Shown: piece after piece, positions 36,843 through 48,269 of the stretch | How positions within the stretch are numbered: position 1 is the stretch's first letter | Layout: the number at the start of each line of letters is the position of its first letter | Assembly: GCA_033032175.1 (NCBI GenBank) | Contig: CM065320.1 | Coordinates: 14,341,413 to 14,405,412, forward strand | DNA: 64,000 bases | Direction: 5' to 3' | Source: Saturnia japonica | Taxonomy: Eukaryota > Arthropoda > Insecta > Lepidoptera > Saturniidae | Notes under the pieces: generated by a model | Databases searched by the model: none | What the model was told of the DNA's origin: nothing | Seen by the model: only the letters and a program-made list of their open reading frames with translations | Translations under genes and position numbers: made by a program

Positions 36843-37124
36843 GTAATTATTAGAAATACAATACATTTCTTGTTAAGTATAACAATATCAATTAATCAAC
36901 AAACCATATTGACAATCAATAAACTGGTTGGTATGGTAGCCGATGTCATTTAACCATTATCGCGCATGCGCATTTGGTGTTCCCATATTTTGTTCATATA
37001 AACTTTCCTTCCCTATTTTCTATCCCTATACCAAAATTCATCAAAATTGGTTCAGCGGTTTAAGCGTGAAAACGTAACAGACAGACAGACAGTGTTACTT
37101 TCGCATTTATAATATTGGTATGGA

Positions 37125-37562
37125 TTAAGTGAGGTCAACCTTTTTTGATTAAAACCGGATTGAGTTTTCAAACATGAGTCAAAATAAAATGTAATTTAAA
37201 TCACAAGCACTTAGGTATTGATATCAACTTCGAAGCAAATCACAGCCGAAATAACTTTCTACCCATTTTTACCCCGTTAGGGGATGAATATCAATAAACT
37301 ACGAAGCACGTTTTCCATCAATTCCGTTAAAAAAGGTTTATGCAAAATTTGAAGTAGATTAGACCAAGGAATCACGTTGTCCCATAAAAACTTTGCCCTC
37401 CTTTTTCACCCCCTTAGGGGTTGAATTTCAGAAAATCCTTTCTTATCGGATGCCACGTCATACAATGAACACACCCTCCAAGTTTCAGGTCTCTACGATC
37501 AGCTGTTAAGGCTGTGCGTTGATCCGTCGGTCATTCAGGACGAAGCATTTTATATGTATAGA
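37125..37562 (-). mobile_element. Helitron fragment, minus orientation
   Basis: The right edge, read on the minus strand, is TCTATACATATAAAATGC after A (37562), a Helitron-type 5' end. The body has two CCCCxTTAGGGG palindromic motifs (near 37271 and 37411) and CAGCTGTTAAGGCTGTGCG. Its 3' end is not visible and is probably lost next to the composite Helitron. Confidence 0.45.
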
Positions 37563-37691
37563 TTATATATTACTCCCTAAATACACACATTATACATTAC
37601 ATACTAAATTATAAATTTTAATTTATAATCGGTCGAGTTACTTTTTTTTTTTGATATTTATTATTATTTTTTGTCCATTGGTAATCCCTTT

Positions 37692-38993
37692 TACGAGGGC
37701 GGCACTGAAAATTTCGGGAATCAAGGAAGTGACACAACATTACTATTTAAAAATATATTTATTGCTTTTCGAAGTATTCTCCGCGAAATTTGACACAATT
37801 TTCCATACGATGGAACCAATCATTGAAGCAACCATTCCATTCGGAAGTTGGGGTCTCCAAAATGGCCGTTTTGTAGGCGTCCACAGCTTCTTCAGGTGAC
37901 GAAAATCTCTGTCCACGCAATTTATTCTTTATTTTAGGGAAAGTATAGAAATCATTAGGGCTTAGGTCGGGGCTGTACGGCGGATGATCTAATAATTCTA
38001 TGTTTTCTTGCTCTAAAAACTCTTTTGTTCTGTGCGCGGTGTGAGAACTCGCATTGTCGTGATGGAGGATGATACGGCGGTTGCCGTTCTCTTTACGGAG
38101 TTCAGAAACGACCTGTGGCAAACAAATGCTAGCATACCATTCTGCATTAACCGTTCTTTGTCCCTCAAGAGGAATAGTCGTAACATGGCCGGTTTTGGAG
38201 ACAAACGTGGCCACCATTTTTTTGCAACACTCCGTGAACGAATAATTTTTGTTGGCTTTAACTCATTTTCCAACACCCAAACTCGTGACTGGTTTTTGTT
38301 TCTGGTTCGTACGCGTATATAATATACATCCAGGATTCGTCACCTGATACGATGTTGTATACAGCATTTGAGGATCCTGCGTGGAATCTTTCGAGAGTTC
38401 TGACGCACCAAGTAACGCGAGCCGCTTTTTGCTCTTCACAGAGCGAATGCGGTATCCACCGGGAAAACAACTTTTTTACACCTAATTGTTCATGCAAGAT
38501 CATTTGTATTTGACTCATGCCAATGTCTAAAGTTGCCTGAATTTCGCGGTATGTCACATGTCGATCTTCCTCAATCAGCTTACGTACAGCATCAACGTTT
38601 TCTTGGGTGACTGCAGTTTTTGGACGACCCTGACGAGGATCATCACTGAGCTTGACACGTCCAAGTTGAAATTCAGCAAACCAGCGATAAATTGTGGTTT
38701 TGGATGGGGCTTCATCACCAAATGCAGAAATCATCAGTCAACACACTGTTTTTGTGTTAAACCACTTCGAAAGTCATAATAAATCATCGCTCTTGAATTT
38801 TCTCGAGTCAATTCCATTTTCTCAACGACTAAACAAGTTTGACAAAACCGTGTGACAAGACCGAGAATCTTTTTTTAAATAAATAAATTGTATTCGATTG
38901 TCAAAACCAAGGAGTTTAACAATTAAAAATATTTTAATATGACAGGAACAGTGGAAATATTCAATTCCCGATACTTTTAGTGCAGCCTATGTA
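37692..38993 (-). mobile_element. mariner transposon 1 with TA target duplication
   Basis: The 1298-bp element (37694-38991) lies between TA dinucleotides (37692-37693 and 38992-38993). Its ends are imperfect inverted repeats: CGAGGGCGGCACTGAAAATT then TCGGGAAT at the left and, in reverse complement, CATAGGCTGCACTAAAAGTA then TCGGGAAT at the right. Size, TA target and a transposase filling the minus strand are typical of mariner. The transposase is frameshifted, so the copy is dead unless mobilised in trans. Confidence 0.9.
37759..38817 (-). pseudogene. mariner transposase (D,D34D), frameshifted
   Basis: The ATG at 38817-38815 begins MELTRENSRAMIYYDFRSG, the usual mariner N-terminus, and the frame ends at 37759 with the GEYFEKQ terminus common in the family. 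Helix-turn-helix text (SKTTIYRWFAEFQLGR) is followed by SGDESW (first catalytic Asp), HHDNASSH (second) and YSPDLSPND (third), with 34 residues between the last two Asp, i.e. D,D34D. The frame changes three times: near 38738 (one base lost, creating tandem TGA codons), near 38270 and near 38216. All three catalytic Asp survive, so decay is fairly recent. The function was cut-and-paste transposition at TA sites. Confidence 0.9.
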
Positions 38994-39152
38994 ATAGAGG
39001 AGTTCCGTGTACAAAATGTTATAAAACCAGGCAAGTTCTTTTTTTTTTAATTTAGACATACAGACACACGAAAAAAGTAATATTCGTGAAAAGAGGCCTT
39101 TATCTAAAAAATACACGTACAGAAAGAGCTTTATCAGATTTATTAATATAGA
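38994..39152 (-). mobile_element. Helitron fragment adjoining mariner 1
   Basis: Read on the minus strand it begins TCTATATTAATAAATCTG after A (39152), the same 5' end as the inner start in the composite Helitrons (near 36140 and 47598). The left boundary is lost at the mariner insertion. Confidence 0.45.
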
Positions 39153-40080
39153 TAGAGTCTTCCAGGAAAAGCGAACGTCTCTAAGATTACTGATGTAAAT
39201 ATTACAAAAAAGACGCAGACTGTATACTTACAACGTTTTTGTAGAATATTCAATTTGATCTTTCATTTCGAGTAAACATTGACTACCATTGGCTTAACAA
39301 TATCTCATCTTGATAACTATGGTAATAAAATTCAGCGTAGGTAAAAGTCGGCCGGCAGAGTACATAATAAAAAATAGTTTACGAACACAGTCACAAAGAT
39401 GTTTTCAAAAGTATTGTATTTTTCACCTGAATTGTTTTATTTTTTCTGTATCATTTGTCAAATTCTTTACTCTGGGATAATAGATGTTTTTAACAATAAT
39501 CCACACCGTTGTCTTATTCTTAATAGATTAATCTTTGTTAAAAATAAGTAAATAAATACAGGATTAATTATGGAATTCTATTAAATCATTATTATAACTT
39601 TCTGAGTTAACTTTTACGTGGAGCTTCTGATAAGGGTGTTTAAGTTTTTAAAGTTATAGTTAAGATGAATGAGACTATTCATTATTAAAATTTAGTCAGT
39701 CGAATTTAGAGAAGGATTGTTATCGCTTGTTAGATAGAACAACTTGTTCGAATTTCGTCGCATCAAAAGACCGATTTCGTGCATCGCACAATACGTACGT
39801 AATGCGTACTTCTCTTAAACAATAATTATTGTGACATGAGACTTCGTTTTTAAGTGTTCTATATCCATTTGTTGTATCTTTGCCGAGGCCATAACGAAAT
39901 ACTATTTTTCTAAATCTTAACTTTTGAGCATTGAAGAAGTTTTATCGGCCTTTCGGCAAGAGCGGTTTGAGATGGTTGAATAAATTGAAAACGTGTAAAA
40001 CCGTGGAGCCCAGCTAGTATATATTAAACACGTTAGCCGTATACTCACTCACTCTGAAACAGTATGAAAACTCTTCATCG
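39153..40080. other. AT-rich non-coding stretch
   Basis: A Helitron-like 3' end (GGAGCCCAGCTAG before T) ends at 40017, but no matching 5' end was found. Otherwise unremarkable. Confidence 0.3.
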
Positions 40081-40084
40081 TGGT

Positions 40085-40125
40085 CAGGCGCGGCGCGGCG
40101 CGGCGGCGCGGCGTGGAGCGAAGGC
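40085..40125. repeat. GC-rich simple repeat (GGCGC)n
   Basis: A run of GGCGC/GCGGC units, a CpG-rich microsatellite in otherwise AT-rich DNA. Confidence 0.7.
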
Positions 40126-40203
40126 TGTTAAACTTTCATCGTGCGTAATTGCACTATGTATGCATGCACCACATCGCATCGCTCGCTGTCTATGTTTATA
40201 ACT

Positions 40204-40570
40204 AGGTTTACCATACGTCCCGGTTTAACCGGGATTGTTCCGGTTTTTAACATTGGTCCCGGCCGGCCGGTTTCGTAATTTGTTTCTGTTGTTTATCCGT
40301 GTTAGGCAGATACTCACAGAGTCGGGTGAGAACCCAATGATTTACACTGGGTACAAATTTTTGGTATATTTGTTTCGTTTTTGTCATAGGAGTCATGACC
40401 CGACCCCCTCCCCCGCCCCCAACTAAACATAAGTTTAATAATCGTAGAAAATGTTATTTCTTTTTTATAATACGTTCTATGTTGAATCTTCGAGAAACTT
40501 CAATCTATCAGTCCTTCGAAACTTAAATTCTACATTCGCGGCTGCGTAGAATCCCGTCCTGGTTTAGAAA
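40204..40570. repeat. Possible DNA-transposon remnant with CCCGGTTTAACCGGG palindrome
   Basis: TAGGTTTACCATACGTCCCG leads into the 15-bp palindrome CCCGGTTTAACCGGG (40219-40233) and a GGCCGGCCGG palindrome. A related AATCCCGTCCTGGTTTAGAA lies near 40550. GTCCCGGTTT-type termini occur in several dispersed repeats in animals. No transposase or target duplication was identified. Confidence 0.3.
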
Positions 40571-41168
40571 TATATTATTATGGTCAGCTAGCGGACTCAA
40601 ACGGCCGCACTGCAAATTGCAATGTCATGCCGCGCACATAGCCGCGCCAAACCACACCGCGCTAGTGCTCAGACTTGCGCGGCACACATTGCGGGCTTTG
40701 CGATACACCACGCCGGAAGTGTTCTCGCATCTACGGGCCTATTTATAGTCCATCGGTATTCCTCCATGTTATAATAGTTAGCGCTACAGACGAGTGTTAC
40801 GATGTTGCGGTACCGGACACTTGGGAACCGAAATAACAATACATACTTATCATTTTCCAAGTAGTTAGGAAACATTTTACAATATAACATAAATATCTCT
40901 CGCAAATTCTAAAAAAAAGTTTAAATCCTACATTATTCATTATTATTTTCCAGAAACTGTACTCAATCCCCCAAAATATGCGTATAAGCTGTACTGGGAT
41001 AAACGCATTACATCAAATTAGGCAGTTTAAAGCAGAATACCACAACATTTTGTAAGCCTATTTTTTTCTGACAATTTCAGTACCATTTTCCACAATCGAT
41101 ACTTAGAATACGTGTGATCGTTATCGCAAAACTTACAAAAATCGTTCGTAAGCCTACAAACATTATAT
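40571..41168. other. Non-coding stretch
   Basis: A GC-richer patch (about 40595-40800) is followed by AT-rich DNA. No gene is recognised. Confidence 0.3.
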
Positions 41169-43278
41169 CTAATACACGATCATCATTATTTCAGCCGCAG
41201 GACGTCCACTGCTGAACATAGGCCTCCACATAGATCTCCAGAGCGACCGATCTTGTGCGGCCTGCACCCAACGGCTCCCAGCGACCTTTATTATGTCATC
41301 TTTCCATCTAAAGGGGGGCCGTCCTACGCTGCGCTTTCCGGGGCGTGGTCTCCACTCGAGAACCTTTCTGCCCCAACGGCCGAACTATGTGCCCCGCCTA
41401 CTGCCACTTCAACTTGCTAATCCTTTTGGCTATGCCGGTTACCTTAGTTTGTCTACGGATCTCCTCATTTCTGATTTGATCTCGTAGAGAAACACCAAGC
41501 ATAGCCCTCTCCATAGCTCGCTGAGCGACCTTGAACATTCTTATGAGGCCCACAGTGAGCGACCACGTCTCTGTGCCGTATGTCATCACTGGCAACACAC
41601 ACTGGTCAAAGACTTTCGTCTTGAGGCACTGAGGTATTTTGGACGAGAAGACGTCGCGCAGTTTCCCGAACGCTGCCCAGCCGAGTTGGATTCGTCGACT
41701 GACCTCTTTTTCAAAGTTGGACCTACCTAACTGGACTGTTTGTCCCAGGTAGACGTATTCTTCAACAACTTCTAGACAAGAGTTCCCAACTGATACTGGA
41801 GTGGGCACCACATGGACATTCGACATGATTTTCGTCTTGTCCATGTTCATTTTAAGGCCCACCTGTTGAGAAACTTTGTCGAGGCCATCGATCATTGTGC
41901 CAAGATCTTCCAGCGATTCTGCCATGACTACGATGTCGTCAGCAAATCGAAGGTGAGCGATGTACTCGCCATTGACATTGATGCCCAGTCCTTGCCATTC
42001 CAGGAGCTTGAAGGCGTCCTCTAGAGCGGCGGTAAACAGTTTCGGAGATATTACGTCTCCCTGTCTAACGCCTCTTCTCAAACGAATTGCCTTCGTGCAC
42101 TGCTCCTGTACTCGGACCGACATGGTGGCGTTGTTGTACAAGCACTTCAACACTTCGATATATCGATAGTCAATACGGCACCGCTGGAGAGACTGCAACA
42201 CTGCCCAGGTTTCGACCGAATCAAAGACTTTTTCGTAGTTCACGAACGCTAAGCATAACGGCAGATTATACTCTTCAGTCTTCTGTATAATCTGCCGCAG
42301 CGTATAGATGTGGTCTACGGTACTAAAGCCTTTTCGGAAACCGGCTTGTTCGGGAGGCTGGAAGTCATCAAACTTGTGCTCGAGACGATTCGTGATGACC
42401 CTCGAAAACAGCTTATAAACATGGCTCAGCAACGAGATGGGCCGATAGTTCTTCAATAAGGTTTTATCACCTTTCTTGAAGAACAGGACACCCCGCTGCC
42501 GCTCCACGTTTCCGGCGTTTTACCCTCGAGTATACCGGAATTAAAGAGCTTCTGCAGGACCTTAAGTACCGGTGTTCCACCCGCTTTAAGAAGCTCTGAT
42601 GTAATTCCGTCATCACCCGGCGCCTTGTTGTTCTTAAGCTGCTTAAGGGCCATCCTAATCTCGTACAGGGTGATGTTGGGGATATCTTCGGTATAGTGTC
42701 GGATCAGCCCGGCCCTCGGATCTTTAGCCCGACTGGTAACAGGCTTAGTTGACGAGGAATATAACTGCCTATAGAACCTTTCGATCTCCCTTAATACCTC
42801 TGGCTTGGTGGACACTACGCTGCCATTATCCATTTTCAGCTTCGTCAACTGGCTCTGCCCAATAGATGCATTCCTTGCGAACACTTTGGAGCCTTTATTC
42901 CGCTCTATCGTCTCTTTAATACTTTTGGTATTGTAAGACCGGACATCGTGTCGCAAGGATTTATGAATAGATCTATTGAGCTGCCTATAGGACTTAGCGT
43001 CATCGGAAGACTGCAGCGCCATACCACGCCGATCAGCCATGAGTTTTCGGGTTTGATCTGATATCTTTTGAGTCCTATTGCTACGGTGAGTTTTAAAGAA
43101 CTTGGACCCAACCGCATGGACAGTTTCTACAAGCCTATTACTAATATCATCTACGGAGACGCAACTATCTAGGCAATCGAATTGGTTTTTCAATTCGAGT
43201 TGAAAGCTCTCAGGGTTTTGGAGTTGAGCATTAGAGGGTCGGAGCGTAGACTTCATCAGGCGAGACCTAATACACGAT
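41169..43278 (-). mobile_element. RTE-type LINE, 5'-truncated, with 12-bp target duplication
   Basis: The insert (41181-43266) lies between two exact copies of CTAATACACGAT (41169-41180 and 43267-43278). It reads on the minus strand and ends with a short ATGATG-type 3' tail instead of poly-A, as RTE-clade elements do. The 5' part with the AP endonuclease is missing, as expected from incomplete target-primed reverse transcription, leaving the linker and reverse transcriptase. It contains at least two frameshifts and one stop. Confidence 0.9.
41185..43266 (-). pseudogene. RTE-type reverse transcriptase, truncated and frameshifted
   Basis: The frame enters from the truncated 5' end as the region between endonuclease and reverse transcriptase (LMKSTLRPSNAQLQNPE onward; ALKQLKNNKAPGDDGI is the conserved motif before the RT fingers). 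Near 42505 it shifts frame, then continues with [33 protein letters not shown] and the catalytic box FADDI. A thumb/C-terminal region follows, with YLGQTV and [16 protein letters not shown] near 41400 replaces a codon in KWQ*AGHI, and a further frameshift near 41340 leads into the family's C-terminal text (GRPPFRW, QAAQDRSLW). The enzyme copied its own RNA at nicked target DNA. This copy cannot make it. Confidence 0.9.
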
Positions 43279-44149
43279 AAAATAAGCAAAACTATTTACT
43301 TACAATCCATCTTACGAACTAAAAAAAAACCCTAAATTTATTTATGTACAATAATACTATTACAAGTACAAAATAACAAATTACAAGTAAAAAGTACAAA
43401 GTGAGTATAAAAGTTATTATGAAAGTTTTCCCTGCCTCATCGTATGTAACACGGTCACACGGTAATGAAATTTACTTTATTTACATGTTTGAACTTTTGA
43501 CGAAATAAAACTTAAAGTATAAAAGTAATATTCCGTGTTTTGCTTTAAACCATACAGAGTTGTGTAGGTTACGCACTAGTTAACAAAAGGAAACCGTGAA
43601 AGTTCATAAATAACAATACGAAAGAGAATTTGTTTACAAAAGAAAAAATGTATTTTAGAATGAAAACAAACATTATCTATATAAACATTTCAAATTAAAT
43701 TTAAATTCATTCATTATGAACATTTTTAGTACCTATACAAAATTCTAATAAATAAAGCTCGGCAGATTAAATTTTCATCGAAACGATTAGTGTTTCGACT
43801 TAACATTTTAAATCTGGGTGTATTAAAGCGACATATTTGTCGGTTTTTATGAAAATATAACCGTAAAAATAAATTTACTCCGGCTTTATGCATAATAATC
43901 TAAAGAAACTTTGCCTTTTTTCCGTCGTTCAGAATAATTGGTCTCGTTCGAATGTAAATGTTTTTGAAATTAATCGAATCATTCTTTAATTTAAATGAAA
44001 CGATGCAGCTGATTGGACTTAAATAATACAACACTTTTTACTTACATATCAATAATAGGTTGAATTTGTACGCATACGGGTTTAATAAAATTATTCAAAT
44101 AAGTTTTTCTTCTAACACGCGTAAATAAGTAGGTCAATCAGCTAACAAA
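43279..44149. other. AT-rich non-coding stretch
   Basis: Nothing recognisable. Confidence 0.35.
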
Positions 44150-44874
44150 TGTAAACTAATATTATAAAGCTGTAGAGTTTGTTTGGTTGAACGCGCTAAT
44201 CTCAGGAAGTACTCTGATTAAAATGGAAAAATTATTTTAGTATTGGATATCCCATTTATCGCAGAAGGCTATATAGGCTTTATAACATCAAGCTATGACC
44301 AATAGGAGCGGGGCATCAATGAAAAATGTTGCAAAAACGGGGAAAATGTATTCCTTTTGAAAGTTGACATTGCATACTCAGCGCAAAAGGGCTTCAAGTT
44401 ACGCAACAATAATGTGTGACAGAATTGTTTCTCTTAAAATGGTCTAAAAAAAGGATCGCGATAGCATTATATGTCAATCTTTTAAGGTTGACGCAATATA
44501 AATTTTTTATGGTTATAAAATTTGTTCCAAAATAATGCATTATTTGCGAAGGTGTTTTTATAAACATGGTATTAATCCTTATCGTAATAAATACGTTATT
44601 CATCACAAGTATTTAATTTTGGACAAAATTGCCCTTTACATAATTTGATTTCAATGAATATCTTAGGAGATATCGTAGTTTTAAAATAACTCCGCAGAAA
44701 AATAATAATCAAGTACCACGAATGTATTTTAGCGGAGCGGTGTTGCAGGCGGGCGGAACCTATAAATTGCATTGTAGGTGCCTACAACAATTGTTATTTG
44801 TCTCTGCCTACGTCCCACTATCTCTAACCCTCTGTCTCTTATGTGACGCAGACGAAGTTGCGCGGATCCGCTAG
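44150..44874 (+). mobile_element. Helitron family 2, copy B
   Basis: It starts GTAAACTAATATTATAAAGC followed by AACGCGCTAATCTCAGGAA, the standard lepidopteran Helitron head, and ends GCGCGGATCCGCTAG before T (44874). Its interior is the inverted counterpart of 21254-21840. The CGCGGATCCGC before the terminus can form a short palindrome. A 70-residue minus-strand frame inside (44394-44606) is not conserved as coding. Confidence 0.65.
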
Positions 44875-46822
44875 TTACACTATAATAGGCTACAAGGCCA
44901 AGGTATAGGCTTAGCTATTGCAGTATGATTTAAAACTTTATCCCTACTCGACGGAATCTATAATACCTAACAAAAGTATTGTGACGAGTTTTCACAAATA
45001 GCCGGTCAACTATCTTTTCGAAATTCCCGGTGTACATCGCATATTTATTTATTAATTGTGAATTTAATTACAAGGCTTAATTAAATTAATCGATTTGTTT
45101 GAAGGCAAACATCTCGATTCAGGAAAACAGAACATTCGAGAACTCATGTTGTTATATCAACACCAGAAGTAAGTAAACATTTTTCGACGTAACCTACCGT
45201 AATTACACAGTGGCTTGCTTGGTAATTAAGCTCGTGGTATAATTATCTTAGTCAGTTTTTAAAATTAGATGGTAAAATTGTCTTCTTCGTGTTCTTCCTC
45301 TTAACCCATCTAAGTAAAGTCGGCACAGCATGTTTTCTTCTTGTACTCACCTCATCAACAGTCATATCAGTATTTACACTTTTTATAAATATGTAATTTC
45401 TTACATAATCTGTTCACCTTCATACTAAACACTCTTCTAAATATACAAATTCAAGTACCCTATCTACTTTCAAACTTCTAGTTACACCACAAACTAATTT
45501 TCCTTCATCATTCTCTTTCGTTGTCCACAACTGAAAATCAAGACAAGTGTTATAATGGATTTATATATATGTTCATTTCCATTAAGTATTTTAAGATACT
45601 AATATTATATTACTGTCAATTCAAAGAGTATGTATATTATAACAAACAAGATTTTCTACAGTAAGGAACCCTTTGAAAGGTATCCAATTATAAATATTTA
45701 AAAATGTGTAAACGCAGTTGTGGGGCTCTGTAATTCAATTCGCTCGTATTGAATTTCGTATTGACACATCCATTAGATGTAGGCATTGTGCTAACTCAGG
45801 GGTAAACGTTTATTGTGGAATACACCGTACTGAGTATAACGTTGAGTTCAAACCGTAATATTTTACAAAAAAAAAAAACCATTTTGGTACCAGTTCATTG
45901 TGAAATAATTCATTGTTAGAGCTTTACAACATAAATTCAGGTAAAAGAACAGTTAAAGAAAGGTTAACAAGTATGAGTTAAGTCTTTTAAATTTTAAACA
46001 AAAAATATGCGATTACCGTGAAATAGATTTTGAGACCGCAATGAGCTAGTAAGAGGTCATGTGACAACAGCACTATTTATTTTAAGAACCACCTGTGGTC
46101 GCACTCGTGCTGTTTGAGTCTTTTAATTTTATTTTATACAAAATTATGCACACTACACAATTGAGGTACACACATTTTTAACACTTCCTTTATTTCGTTA
46201 AAATACATAAATAATATCCAGAATTTACAATCACTACAAGCTTTTTCTTATTTGATGAACTTACTAACAAGTCATTGCATAATAACACTAATTTTAACTC
46301 CAAGACCTATTTATTATTACTGTTAGTGTCTATCTATTATTATTGTTATGCGTCTATGCTGCGGAGTTGGCTACAGGTGTCCTTTCCGATATTAGGTTAA
46401 GATTAACTAGATTTACAATGATCTGCACACAGTATAACCACGTTCAGATTGGGTTTACCTGAGTTTTGCAGTGCATTGATGTTCTGACTTTACGCTTTCT
46501 TGCGTCAACTTTGATGTTACGGCGGTTTAGGCAGAACCCTAATAACCATTGAGAGGGTTTATTTTTAGATTTGATAATTTTCAAATAACATTAAACATTT
46601 ACTTTTTTTAACACCAATTTTAGCTTCTAGGTGTTTAACTTAGGAGCGCTGCTACTATATATTTCATGGAAGAACATGATACGTTTGATGATCATATTAC
46701 ACTTTAGTCATCAGTAAGAAAAGTCAACCTGAACCCGTGAACGTTAATTCCTAGATTATAAAGCACTTAGACCACAGATCCATTGTTCTAAAGACATATA
46801 AGTATTGTATTTGTGTGGAATA
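44875..46822. other. AT-rich non-coding stretch
   Basis: Nearly 2 kb without recognisable exons, RNA genes or repeat ends. Confidence 0.35.
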
Positions 46823-48269
46823 TCTATACTAATATTATAAATGCGAAAGTAACTCTGTCTGTCTGTCTGTTACGTTTTCATGCCTACACCGCTGAACCAA
46901 TTGTGATGAATTTTGGTATAGAGATAGATTGGACCTTGGGAAAAAACTCTTTGTAGTGAAAATAGAACTTTAAGGGTAAAAAAAATAGGAGCTGAAACTA
47001 TGTAAAAGAGAAATATCAGCTTCCATGACAACCCGTTTGTTGATTTATTGACATTGTTATACTAAATAAGAAATGTATTGTATTTCTAATAATTACCTAT
47101 TAAATTACAGTCCAGTATTCTTTTTAAGATTGGCTGAAGAGTTTTTAAACTGTTTACCTACACAGGTAAGCATAATGACTGTTTTATTTTATGACGCTGT
47201 CAAACCGCGGTTCGCGGAAGTTTATGTATTCTAAGCGATATACCTATTGTAAATTATCTGGATTATACATTTTTGCTACAAGTAAATTACTATATTGTGT
47301 TATTTCAGATGTGGTGAAAATCAAACTTGGGTGAATGTTTGTATGAAGAACCCATCCATATTTATGCTTTTGGTAAGAAAGGAATAAAAGGGGTTTCTTT
47401 CCAAAAAATCTTCCCGCAGGCCGGTACAATAAGGTATGAATTTAATTATTGTTGAAGTTTTATTGGGACGGTTAATGTGTTGGGATTAATATTGGCATAT
47501 AATGACATTATTATACAAACAGTGATAAACCCATCCATGATTTTCTTTTGTTACTTTTTTGGTATTATGTATATAAATATAGCTAGAGCTAGCTATCTAT
47601 ATTAACAAATCTGTAATCCAGTTTGTACTTTTCATATTTTTCCTAAATTTCCCGATACGCATATTATATGAACGATACTGATCACGAATATGCCATTAAA
47701 TATTTCTTTGTCCGACTGCCTGTCTGTTTGTACGTCTGGTTTTAACTCAAAAACGGCTTCACCGATTCTTATGAAATTTTGTACACGATATGCTTATATC
47801 ATCGGTCAGTTGATAGAGTTTAAGAAATTTCAATATTACTTATAGATAATGTAAAAAAAATAAAAAATATTTTCGTTAATTCAATTATGTACACGAGAAG
47901 AATAAGCCATTCCATGAATGGATAAGTAATGAGAATTTTCAATAACACTTTTGGGAATCGTAAAAAAAATTAATTTTCAAAAATTTTATATTTCATTAAT
48001 TCTTAACCGATTCTGATCAAATGTTATAGACGGGAAACATACATCATACTATAATTGAGTGGCTATAAGAATTGTTAATAATGCTTTAAAAATTGTAAAA
48101 TAGAATAATAGTTTTCAACCGATTTTGATGAAAATTGTACACGGGAAATACATGCCACTCCTCAACTGATAAGGCATATGAATTGTTAACAATATTACTA
48201 GAAATAAAGGGATTTAAATAATTATTGCGTAGTTAGCAAACGCGCGCGGAGCCGCGGGCATACCGCTAG
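46823..48269 (+). mobile_element. Composite Helitron carrying a THAP-type exon, copy B
   Basis: It starts TCTATACTAATATTATAAAT after A, followed by CTGTCTGTCTGTCTGTTACG, and ends GGAGCCGCGGGCATACCGCTAG before T, with all Helitron end rules satisfied. CGCGG-AG-CCGCG near the end can pair. The 1447-bp unit is collinear with 35402-37124 in inverse orientation, including the inner Helitron-type start at about 47598 (TCTATATTAACAAATCTG) and the THAP-like exon. It lacks that copy's 72-bp duplication and repeat insert, so it is closer to the ancestral form. Confidence 0.75.
47097..47173 (-). pseudogene. THAP-domain first exon captured in Helitron, copy B
   Basis: On the minus strand an ATG (47173-47171) opens MLTCVGKQFKNSSANLKKNT then GL, a stop, FN, and AG|GTAATT. 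It is 77 nt long, with the same donor as in copy A. C4, N11, K17, K18, G21 and F24 of the THAP pattern remain; position 9 is Phe as in copy A, and codon 23 is TAA. The shared Phe9 shows that the zinc-binding Cys was lost before the two Helitron copies separated. Confidence 0.65.

Larger units (their letters stand above)
35402..37124 (-). mobile_element. Composite Helitron carrying a THAP-type exon, copy A
   Basis: Read on the minus strand it starts TCCATACCAATATTATAAAT (right edge 37124, after A) with the typical CTGTCTGTCTGTTACG, and ends GGAGCCGCGGGCACATCGCTAG (left edge 35402). The base after CTAG is A rather than T, so this end may have been altered. The element is collinear, in inverse orientation, with 46823-48269. 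Inside it are a second Helitron-type 5' start (about 36135-36165), a 72-bp tandem duplication (36349-36492), a foreign repeat fragment (about 36220-36290) and a THAP-like exon on the opposite strand (36766-36842). No Rep/helicase is encoded. Confidence 0.65.

Noticed and set aside
41812..42290. Open frames on + strand across the LINE
   Set aside because: Antisense shadows of the reverse transcriptase reading frame on the minus strand.
44394..44606. 70-residue minus-strand frame
   Set aside because: Lies inside a non-autonomous Helitron, and the sister copy at 21254-21840 does not preserve the frame.
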